Under the pieces are notes generated by a model, which was given only the letters and a program-made list of their open reading frames with translations, had not been told where the DNA came from and did no database searches. This document shows, piece after piece, positions 1-6,471 of a stretch of 8,422 bases of DNA (its first letter is position 1; every line of letters begins with the position of its first letter). The DNA is from Candidatus Bathyarchaeota archaeon (GTDB taxonomy: Archaea > Thermoproteota > Bathyarchaeia > Bathyarchaeales > B26-1). A program made the position numbers and the translations under genes. The stretch covers positions 1-8,422 of the forward strand of contig JAGTRH010000050.1 in assembly GCA_018396795.1 (NCBI GenBank), given 5' to 3'.

Positions 1-2
1 AG

Positions 3-956
3 CTCCTAGTTTTAGGTCTCGTGGAGTATGGTGCAACAGTTGTGGTATTAGATTTGAACGGCGAATACAAAAATTTAGGTATGAACATTAATGGCGAGAA
101 AAATAAATTCTCTGAGAAAATTCACGTTTTAATGCCAGGTAAAAACTTTAAAGTAACTCTTGCACAGACAAGCCTATCCGTAATGATGAGAATACTCGTT
201 CACGCTCTAGATCTTCCTGGAACTTCATCCCGTGAGTTTAGGCATATTTGGCGCTTTCTTGAGGAACGAAATATGTTATCGCTGCAAGAATTAGGGGAAG
301 CCATCAGAAGGTGGCAGTGCAATCAGCAAGTTAAGGACGCCCTATTCTCACGATATTATACACTTCTTCACACTAATTTATTCACAGATAACTCTACGGA
401 ATCTATTGATTTTGAGGAGTTTTTCAGGAAAATTGAGCGGGATGGGGGTGGAGCAGTGGTGATTGATTTGAGCAATTCTTCCACAATAGATCGGCAAATA
501 ATCGTTGAGTATATACTTGCAAAATTGCAAGATTTACTTTCACAATGGAAGATTAGAGCAGTCTTTTTGTTTGCTGAAGAAGCCCACTTATATCTTAAAG
601 AAACATACTGGGATGACATAGTTACTAGAATGAGACATTTCGGGGTTTTCACGACATTCATAACGAATCAACCAAACACGATAAAGGAGAATATTTATCG
701 ACAAGCAGATAATATATTCCTCTTCAATTTTATAAATGAACATGATTTAGAGACTATTTCTAGAGCCGCAAGAGTTGACGCTGAAACAACAGTGTCCATA
801 GTTCGCGATCTGCCACCACACCATTGTTTAGTGCTTGGTGAGGTAGTAAAGGATTTTCCAATAATAGCGAAAATAAAATCATTAGAGATCAAGACAATGG
901 GGGAGACCAGATTTTTCTTTGATGAAAAACTAACGATTAAAAATTATCTTTTATAA
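3..956 (+). CDS. HerA/DUF87-like ATPase, C-terminal part (5' truncated by window edge)
   Basis: This is the C-terminal part of a HerA/FtsK-superfamily (DUF87-type) P-loop ATPase. The frame is open to the left edge with no stop, so GTG at 21 is probably an internal valine and the Walker A loop lies outside the window. Visible motifs, counting the codon at 21 as residue 1: VVVLDLNGEY (7-16), the conserved D-x-N-G-E-Y after the first strand; a variable helical middle (about 50-140); GGAVVIDLS (143-151); Walker B as FLFAEEAH (182-189), with EE where DE is usual; and TTFITNQPNTI (211-221), the sensor-like strand resembling the TQRP segment of HerA. Family members are hexameric DNA translocases or helicases; HerA itself works with the NurA nuclease in end resection. 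No nurA, mre11 or rad50 is visible here, so the substrate and partner are unknown. It could equally be one of the many orphan DUF87 ATPases. The family call is firm; the function is not. Confidence 0.82.
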   Translation, partial: LLVLGLVEYGATVVVLDLNGEYKNLGMNINGEKNKFSEKIHVLMPGKNFKVTLAQTSLSVMMRILVHALDLPGTSSREFRHIWRFLEERNMLSLQELGEAIRRWQCNQQVKDALFSRYYTLLHTNLFTDNSTESIDFEEFFRKIERDGGGAVVIDLSNSSTIDRQIIVEYILAKLQDLLSQWKIRAVFLFAEEAHLYLKETYWDDIVTRMRHFGVFTTFITNQPNTIKENIYRQADNIFLFNFINEHDLETISRAARVDAETTVSIVRDLPPHHCLVLGEVVKDFPIIAKIKSLEIKTMGETRFFFDEKLTIKNYLL

Positions 957-988
957 TTCTAGAACCCTTAAAATTGTTGAGAAAGCTA

Positions 989-1003
989 TAATTTTATATT
1001 TTC
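989..1003 (+). terminator. T-rich stretch, possible archaeal terminator of the ATPase gene
   Basis: An AT-rich run (ATTTTATATTTT, 991-1002) lies about 35 bases after the TAA stop of the ATPase gene. Archaeal transcription commonly ends at T-rich tracts without a hairpin. The run is not pure T, and it could equally be a promoter element or plain AT-rich spacer. Confidence 0.2.
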
Positions 1004-1073
1004 GGCTTAATATGTATTTTGATGGTGCTGAAGATGAGAGGTGACCGCCACATTTTCAAGCGATTCAATTTGG

Positions 1074-1120
1074 TTATTTAAATTGTTCACATCTGCTACA
1101 TTCCATAGTTAGTTTTATAT
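1074..1120 (+). promoter_or_regulatory. Candidate TATA boxes for ileS
   Basis: Two AT-rich boxes lie in the 197-base gap before ileS: TTATTTAAAT at 1074-1083 and TTTTATAT at 1113-1120. The first would start transcription near 1106 and leave a leader of about 48 bases. The second would start it near 1143, almost at the Shine-Dalgarno sequence. The first fits a normal leader better. No start-site data are available to choose. Confidence 0.4.
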
Positions 1121-1141
1121 TTGATCTTTGCGTTTTTCTAA

Positions 1142-1149
1142 GGAGTGAT
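1142..1149 (+). promoter_or_regulatory. Ribosome binding site deciding the ileS start
   Basis: GGAGTGAT is close to the full archaeal Shine-Dalgarno sequence GGAGGTGAT. GGAG ends 8 bases before ATG at 1154, and GTGA ends 5 bases before it. The upstream in-frame GTG (1145) and ATG (1148) lie inside the element and are too close to be used with it, so ATG 1154 is preferred. Confidence 0.65.
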
Positions 1150-1153
1150 GCGA

Positions 1154-4100
1154 ATGTTCAGGGAGATCCCGCCATCCGTTGACTTTCCAAAAATTGAGCA
1201 TAAAATACTGAAGTTTTGGGCTGATATAGATGCTTTTAGGAAACGTGTAGCCCTAAATAGAGGTAAAACACCCTACTCCTTTATAGATGGGCCTATAACC
1301 GCTAATAATCCGATGGGTGTCCATCACGCTTGGGGCCGTACATACAAGGATCTATTCCAGAGATTTAGAGCCATGCAAGGTTACGATTTACGCTACCAAA
1401 ATGGTTTTGACTGCCAAGGATTATGGGTTGAAGTTGAAGTTGAGAAAGAGCTGGGCTTTAAATCTAAAAAAGATATCGAGGCCTATGGAATAGCCGAATT
1501 CGTTAAGAAATGTAAGCAGAGAGTTTTACGCTATGCAGCGAAACAGACTGAACAATCTATACGCTTGGGCTATTGGATGGATTGGAATGACCCTAACGTG
1601 TTGAGGTATCTAGCAGATTGTCTTGAAAAACCAGATCAAATAATAACTATCCAGGGAGTTAACGGTCCAGTTACCGACACCGTTGAGAGGATTGTTGGGC
1701 TGCTGGGTTCCCAAGAGATTGGCGGCTCATATTTTACATTCTCAGATGAGAACAATTATATGATCTGGGCCCTTCTCAAAAAGTGCTATGAGGAAGGGTG
1801 GATTTATAGGGGTAGAGACGTTATGCCATGGTGCCCGCGGTGCTCAACAGCTTTATCTGAGCATGAAATTGTAACTGAAGGATATAGGGAGCTAACTCAT
1901 CTAGGTTTAACCGTTAAATTTCCACTAAGAAATAGAAGGGGTGAGTCACTACTTATATGGACGACCACACCTTGGACCCTAACATCTAATGTTGCGGCCG
2001 CTGTGCATCCAGATATAACTTACGTGAAAGTCAAATTTGGAGATGAATACTTTTATTTGGGTAAACCATCCCTAGAAAAAATTCTACCCAAAGGAAGCTA
2101 CGAAATTATCGAAGAAATTAGGGGCTACGAGATGGAGGGATGGGCGTACGACGGCCCATTTGATGACCTCCCCGCAGAAAAGTATTCTGGCGCTGTTTAC
2201 GCACATAGAGTTATATTATGGGATGAGGTGAGTGAAGAAGAAGGAACGTGTATTGTTCATATAGCACCCGGTTGCGGTAAAGAAGACTTTGAGCTCGGAA
2301 AGATTCATAATCTACCAACGGTAGCCCCATTGGACGAGTTTGGCGTATTCATTGAAGGCTTCGGTAAGTTCACTGGTATACATGTTTACAATTCTGCGGA
2401 ACCAGTTATTGGTGATTTGAGGGAGAAGGGTCTTCTCTTTAAAGTTGAGGAATATATTCATCGATATCCTGTTTGTTGGCGCTGTGGAAGTGAACTGGTC
2501 TTCCGCTTAGTTGATGAGTGGTTTATATCTATGGGTCAGAAGCTTAATAAACCCCTAGAAGAGGTTACAGAAGAAGAAAAGGCTAGAAACCTCAGATACC
2601 GGATAATGGAGGTTGCTAAAAAGGTTCGATGGATTCCTGAGTATGGGCTACAGCATGAATTGAATTGGCTCCAGAATATGGAGGATTGGATGATATCTAA
2701 AAAGCGCTACTGGGGTTTAGCTCTACCAATATGGGAGTGTTCTAGATGCGGAAACTTTGAGGTCATAGGCGGAAGAGAAGAGCTTAAGACTAGATCCATA
2801 GAGGGATGGGAGATCTTTGAGGGGCACACACCACATAGACCATGGATAGACGCCGTTAAAATAAGGTGTTCAAAATGTGGTGCGGTTATGACGCGTATAC
2901 CTGATGTTGGAAATCCATGGCTTGATGCTGGTATAGTTGCGTATTCAACGCTCAGTTACAGATTTGATCGTGAATACTGGAAGAAGTGGTTTCCAGCAGA
3001 GTTCGTCTGTGAATCACTTCCTGGGCAGTTTCGAAATTGGTTCTATGCTATGCTTGCAATGAGCACAATTTTAGAGGATCAACCTCCATTCAAGGTTTGT
3101 TTTGGGCATGGGCTCGTCTTAGACGAGTATGGACGAGAGATGCATAAGTCATGGGGCAACGTAATATGGTTTGATGAAGCTGTCGAAAAAATGGGCGCAG
3201 ATGTTATGCGCTGGATATATTGTACAACTAGACCAGAATTGAATCTCTTGTTCGGCTACAGGAGAGCTGATGAAGTAAAAAAGCGCTTTTTAATTCCGCT
3301 ATGGAATGTATACAGCTTTTTTGTTACCTACGCGAATCTAGATGAATGGACGCCTAAGAATTCCGTTCCCGCCGATTTACTGTCACAATTAGATAAGTGG
3401 ATACTTTCAAAGCTTAATATGCTTATTAAAGATGTTACTAAGTATCTTGAAGACTTTAATCCATATGATGCAGCAATCTCAATAGAGAGGTTTGTCGATG
3501 ATCTCTCAACATGGTATATTAGACGATCTAGACGAAGGTTTTGGAAGAGCGAGCGGGATGAGGATAAAAACGCTGCATATACAACACTTTACACATGTTT
3601 AACAACGCTCATTAAAATTCTCGCACCATTCATACCATTCTTAACGGAAGAAATCTACCAAAACATTGTGCGGAGCGTTGATCCAAATGCTCCGGAGAGC
3701 GTCCACCATAATGACTGGCCGGTTGCAGATGAAAAGATGATTAACGAAGAATTAATGAGAGAGATGAATCTAGTAATTAAAATCTGCAGTCTGGGACGTT
3801 CGGCGCGTAGTAAGGCTGGTATTAAATTACGTCAACCTCTTTCCGAAGCTAAGATTATTGCTGATAGCCATATACTTAATCACGTGGATAGATTCAAGAA
3901 CTTAATAATGGACGAACTTAATGTTAAAAGTTTATCTACAACAACCGAAAAAAGCGATCTAATTAATTACGTAATCAAGCCCGTTCCTGAAATTCTTGGC
4001 AGAAAATACGGTAGATTATTCCCAAAGATTCAGGAAGCGATTGCAAATATTAATGCACAAGAAGTTATTAGCCTCTTAAGTAGAGGCGAAAGTTTAAATC

Positions 4101-4510
4101 TGATAATTGATGGCCAGGAGATAAAGGTAATGCCAGAGGAACTAAAAATAATCGAAGAGCCTAGAAGCGGCTATTCAATTTCTGAGGAAGAGGGCATAAT
4201 TGTTGGTGTAAACACCGTGATGCCTGAAAGTCTCAAAATGGAGGGGCTTGCACGGGACATTGTTAGACGAATACAAAACCAGAGAAAAGATGCTGGATTC
4301 AATATAGCTGATTTAATTGAAACATACTATGAGGCTGGACCAATCTTAACCGAAGTCTTTGAAAACTTTGGAGAATATATAGCTACTGAAACGCTCTCGG
4401 TCATAATAAGGAGAGGGAAACCGCCTGGAGAAGCCCACTTAGCGACATATAATTTGGCTGGTGAAACATTAAAGATTTGGCTTAGAAAGACTGGATCCCA
4501 ATTACAATAG
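1154..4510 (+). CDS. ileS: Isoleucyl-tRNA synthetase with a GVHH variant of the HIGH motif
   Basis: This class I synthetase charges tRNA-Ile with isoleucine in the cytoplasm. It is 1118 residues from ATG 1154, somewhat longer than I expect for an archaeal IleRS. Order of parts: N-terminal DFPKIEHKILKFW (10-22); Rossmann core with GVHH at 55-58 where HIGH is expected; NGFDCQGLWVE (83-93) in place of the usual G-Y-D-T-H-G-L-P-[IV]-E; an extra segment of about 40 residues near 148-192; the CP1 editing domain with WTTTPWTLTSN (269-279) and APGCGKEDFELG, whose Asp378 matches the editing aspartate; zinc-ribbon-like pairs CPRC (227/230), CWRC (441/444), CSRC (529/532) and CSKC (572/575); the KMSKS loop as EMHKS (662-666) followed by WGN; then the helical anticodon-binding domain and a C-terminal domain. 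Although the motifs are altered, the gene is intact and has a good ribosome site, so I take it as functional. It seems to be transcribed alone. The bacterial-like active site suggests a xenolog; identity as IleRS rather than ValRS or LeuRS is confident. Confidence 0.95.
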   Translation: MFREIPPSVDFPKIEHKILKFWADIDAFRKRVALNRGKTPYSFIDGPITANNPMGVHHAWGRTYKDLFQRFRAMQGYDLRYQNGFDCQGLWVEVEVEKELGFKSKKDIEAYGIAEFVKKCKQRVLRYAAKQTEQSIRLGYWMDWNDPNVLRYLADCLEKPDQIITIQGVNGPVTDTVERIVGLLGSQEIGGSYFTFSDENNYMIWALLKKCYEEGWIYRGRDVMPWCPRCSTALSEHEIVTEGYRELTHLGLTVKFPLRNRRGESLLIWTTTPWTLTSNVAAAVHPDITYVKVKFGDEYFYLGKPSLEKILPKGSYEIIEEIRGYEMEGWAYDGPFDDLPAEKYSGAVYAHRVILWDEVSEEEGTCIVHIAPGCGKEDFELGKIHNLPTVAPLDEFGVFIEGFGKFTGIHVYNSAEPVIGDLREKGLLFKVEEYIHRYPVCWRCGSELVFRLVDEWFISMGQKLNKPLEEVTEEEKARNLRYRIMEVAKKVRWIPEYGLQHELNWLQNMEDWMISKKRYWGLALPIWECSRCGNFEVIGGREELKTRSIEGWEIFEGHTPHRPWIDAVKIRCSKCGAVMTRIPDVGNPWLDAGIVAYSTLSYRFDREYWKKWFPAEFVCESLPGQFRNWFYAMLAMSTILEDQPPFKVCFGHGLVLDEYGREMHKSWGNVIWFDEAVEKMGADVMRWIYCTTRPELNLLFGYRRADEVKKRFLIPLWNVYSFFVTYANLDEWTPKNSVPADLLSQLDKWILSKLNMLIKDVTKYLEDFNPYDAAISIERFVDDLSTWYIRRSRRRFWKSERDEDKNAAYTTLYTCLTTLIKILAPFIPFLTEEIYQNIVRSVDPNAPESVHHNDWPVADEKMINEELMREMNLVIKICSLGRSARSKAGIKLRQPLSEAKIIADSHILNHVDRFKNLIMDELNVKSLSTTTEKSDLINYVIKPVPEILGRKYGRLFPKIQEAIANINAQEVISLLSRGESLNLIIDGQEIKVMPEELKIIEEPRSGYSISEEEGIIVGVNTVMPESLKMEGLARDIVRRIQNQRKDAGFNIADLIETYYEAGPILTEVFENFGEYIATETLSVIIRRGKPPGEAHLATYNLAGETLKIWLRKTGSQLQ

Positions 4511-4603
4511 CTGTACTCTCTTATTATCCGCTGTTATTTGTTGAGAAAAACACTTCGATTATTCAGCCAATAACTTCAGCTCTAATCGTCTTCCTTCCAT
4601 CTT

Positions 4604-4618
4604 GAAAAAAGTTATTTA
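4604..4618 (+). promoter_or_regulatory. Candidate BRE/TATA promoter for the PH-domain gene
   Basis: A purine-rich run (GAAAAAAG, 4604-4611) directly precedes TTATTTA (4612-4618), like an archaeal BRE plus TATA box. Transcription would start near 4640, leaving a leader of only about a dozen bases that still holds the GTGA ribosome site. An alternative box, CTATATTA at 4627-4634, lies too close to the gene. Confidence 0.45.
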
Positions 4619-4653
4619 CTTGACCGCTATATTAGAGTGTGTGAGTGAGAAGA

Positions 4654-5535
4654 GTGGCTAAAGATTACGATTTCGAACTTTTGAAAGATGAGAAAATAGA
4701 TGTTCTTCTTAAACCCCATCCACTCTCCTTCATAAAGTATTATTTTGCAGATGTGCTTCTGATCCTGCTGGCGGTAGCGCTCTATTGGTTTTATGGATAT
4801 ATGAAGTCGAATCCAAATATTATGAGTTTTCTGAACATGTTATTTGGTTTTATTCCTGGAATAGAACCAGAAAACCTAGTTCTATTTATTGTTTTTTGGG
4901 CCGCTTTAGTCTTAACAGGGCTTTTTATAGGCGTTTTATGGATTAGCAAAATGCCCTTAATTTACATGATTCTTATAGCGACCGCCGGGACTCTAGCCGA
5001 AGTGTATCTATTCGCCTCTTCCGAGTTAGCAATAATCCCTAAACCAGCGGTCAAAATCTTGGTTTTAGCATTCTCGTCGATAATAGGTTTCTTCTTAATA
5101 GAGAGTTACCGTCGCGGACACAAGTATTTCCTAACAAATTACAGAATTATTACGGTCAAGAAGTTCATTAGTAAAGAAGTTCGAGAAATAATGTATGATA
5201 AGATAACAGATATCTATATTGATCAAAGCTTACTAGGCAGAATATTTAATTATGGCACAATCATACCCGTCTCAGAATCCAGCCTAGGATTAGGAGAAGA
5301 TGCAGCTTTGGTCTCCACATCCGCCGCAGCACCAGTCAAGAAGGGAGTTTTAGGCATAAGCTTCGGCGGAAAGAAAAGCGTAAGTAGACCTAGAGCCGCA
5401 ACATATTTTTCTTTATATGGTGTACCAAACCCTAAAAAGGTTCGGGGAATCATAGGAAATAGGCAGCTAGAAACCAAAGAGGCACCAATCTTAAGAAGAA
5501 TCGAAGATGAATTGAATGAGGAGAAGGAAGATTAA
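4654..5535 (+). CDS. Multi-pass membrane protein with bacterial-type PH domain (bPH2/YdbS-like)
   Basis: This is a predicted integral membrane protein of 293 residues from GTG 4654. GTG 4645 would add three residues, but AGTGA sits 5 bases before 4654, which favours the later start. A charged N-terminus (1-27) is followed by four hydrophobic segments at about 30-49, 74-96, 101-121 and 130-149. From about 152 comes a bacterial-type PH domain: HKYFLTNYRIITVKK, then IMYDKITDIYIDQSLLGRIF and NYGTIIPVS, the usual TNxRI, KI-D and QSLLGR-YG landmarks. The fold is then interrupted by about 40 residues rich in Gly, Ala, Ser and Val (about 207-247) and resumes with YFSLYGVPNPKKVRGII (about 251-267), the closing helix. 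The charged tail probably faces the cytoplasm. Bacterial relatives are envelope proteins of mostly unknown role; I assign no function. It appears to be a single gene, 143 bases after ileS and convergent with pyrK. Confidence 0.8.
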   Translation: MAKDYDFELLKDEKIDVLLKPHPLSFIKYYFADVLLILLAVALYWFYGYMKSNPNIMSFLNMLFGFIPGIEPENLVLFIVFWAALVLTGLFIGVLWISKMPLIYMILIATAGTLAEVYLFASSELAIIPKPAVKILVLAFSSIIGFFLIESYRRGHKYFLTNYRIITVKKFISKEVREIMYDKITDIYIDQSLLGRIFNYGTIIPVSESSLGLGEDAALVSTSAAAPVKKGVLGISFGGKKSVSRPRAATYFSLYGVPNPKKVRGIIGNRQLETKEAPILRRIEDELNEEKED

Positions 5536-5557
5536 CCCCGCATCGCATGGACTTGCT

Positions 5558-5579
5558 AAATCTTCTTAATAGAAGGTTT
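5558..5579. terminator. Hairpin in the convergent gap, possible bidirectional terminator
   Basis: AAATCTTCT and AGAAGGTTT are arms of a 9-pair stem (one G-U pair in the plus-strand transcript) with a TAAT loop. On the plus strand it is followed by a pyrimidine run (CCTTTTC). It lies 23 bases after the PH-domain gene and 65 bases beyond the pyrK stop, where transcripts from both sides must end. Hairpin terminators are not general in archaea, so the role is inferred. Confidence 0.4.
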
Positions 5580-5589
5580 CCTTTTCGGA

Positions 5590-5604
5590 TAGTATAAGAT
5601 ACTA
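5590..5604. repeat. Small inverted repeat in the convergent gap
   Basis: TAGTAT and ATACTA form a perfect 6-base inverted repeat around AAG, directly after the larger hairpin. It is weak and AT-rich. It may help end the pyrK transcript, which meets T-rich sequence (TTTTT just after its stop, then GTTTTAG), or it may be chance. Confidence 0.3.
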
Positions 5605-5643
5605 AAACTAGCAGTTTAAAGGATGCAAGAATCGAAAAATAGC

Positions 5644-6471
5644 TCAGAGTGTAACCTTCTCTCCTCTCTCGTTATACTTTAAAATACCAAGGTAATTTTC
5701 GATTTCCTTAATTTTTTCTTTATTGAAAACTGGCCCATCCCTGCAGACCCTATATCTTCCTATAATGCAACTTCCACATATCCCTATAGCGCATCTCATG
5801 TAGCGCTCTAAGCTTGCTTGTAAATCAATCGAATACTTATTAGATAATTCATAAACCTCACGGATCATTTTTTCCGGTCCACACGTATAAATTACATCAA
5901 ATTTTTTATGGCGTAATAAATCCTTGGCTAAATCAGTGGCAAGTCCTCTTACTCCATAACTTCCATCTTCAGTTGCAAATAAAACTCCAATTTCTTTTGT
6001 CTTGGATAAATTCTTTAATGCGTCTAAGAAAATTAGCTTTTTCGAGGACTCAGCTCCCTCAATAACGGTCACTTCGATATTTTCCTCTATAAGTTTGTTT
6101 ACTAGTAGCATTAGAGGAGCCATGCCTGTTCCACCACCAATTAAAAGCACCCTTTTACCAATAGGCTTAAAACCTAAGCCAAACGGGCCTCTAACACCTA
6201 TTAAGTCACCAGCTTTCATTTTGATGAGCTCTTTTGTCGCTTCACCAACTTCAGCGACGGTTACAGATGAGACCCCGCATGGACTGGTAAATGAAATACT
6301 CAAGGGTATTTCATCAACACCAGGGATCCATATCATAACAAATTGTCCCGGCTCCGCTGATGCGCAAAGCTCGTCTTTAAAAGATATTGTTTTAACATGC
6401 GGATTTTCTAATTTAGCATCCAGTATTTCTACAACTCTTAGTATATTATTTTTTATGTGCCAGTCCGACAA
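5644..6471 (-). CDS. pyrK: Dihydroorotate dehydrogenase B, electron-transfer subunit PyrK
   Basis: PyrK passes electrons from the FMN of PyrD through a [2Fe-2S] cluster and FAD to NAD+, completing the oxidation of dihydroorotate to orotate in pyrimidine synthesis. The 275-residue protein has a ferredoxin-reductase fold: an FAD-binding barrel (about 1-100, with PGQFVMIWIPG at 41-51, PLSIS at 56-60 and GPFGLGF at 95-101), an NAD domain (LLIGGGTGMAPL at 109-120 and TCGPEKM at 196-202), and a C-terminal cluster of Cys227, Cys232, Cys235 and Cys243 followed by RDGPVFN. The FAD-contacting Arg of the bacterial RPxS motif is replaced by Ile (EIPLS). The start is TTG at 6471, with GGAGTGTGA (6478-6486) upstream; no ATG or GTG follows near enough to be a better start. 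It overlaps the end of pyrD by 26 bases, so the two are co-transcribed and probably translationally coupled. Length and motifs fit an intact enzyme. Confidence 0.93.
   Translation of the reverse strand: MSDWHIKNNILRVVEILDAKLENPHVKTISFKDELCASAEPGQFVMIWIPGVDEIPLSISFTSPCGVSSVTVAEVGEATKELIKMKAGDLIGVRGPFGLGFKPIGKRVLLIGGGTGMAPLMLLVNKLIEENIEVTVIEGAESSKKLIFLDALKNLSKTKEIGVLFATEDGSYGVRGLATDLAKDLLRHKKFDVIYTCGPEKMIREVYELSNKYSIDLQASLERYMRCAIGICGSCIIGRYRVCRDGPVFNKEKIKEIENYLGILKYNERGEKVTL

Noticed and set aside
368..892. Two minus-strand open frames inside the HerA-like gene
   Set aside because: Both are antisense to conserved ATPase motifs and resemble no family.
1019..1045. TGATGG, CTGA and GATGAG elements resembling C/D box sRNA boxes
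   Set aside because: The boxes are only a few bases apart, leaving no room for a guide, and no closing D box or terminal stem is present.
1022..1081. Short open frame of 19 codons (MVLKMRGDRHIFKR...) upstream of ileS, considered as a leader peptide
   Set aside because: It has no ribosome site, its isoleucines are not clustered, and no attenuator-like hairpins follow.
4533..4574. Inverted GTTATT/AATAAC pair after ileS, considered as a terminator
   Set aside because: Only six pairs around a loop of about 30 bases and no T-tract after it; a chance match is likely.
5250..5477. Minus-strand open frame inside the PH-domain gene
   Set aside because: It is antisense to the PH domain and its loop, with no independent support.
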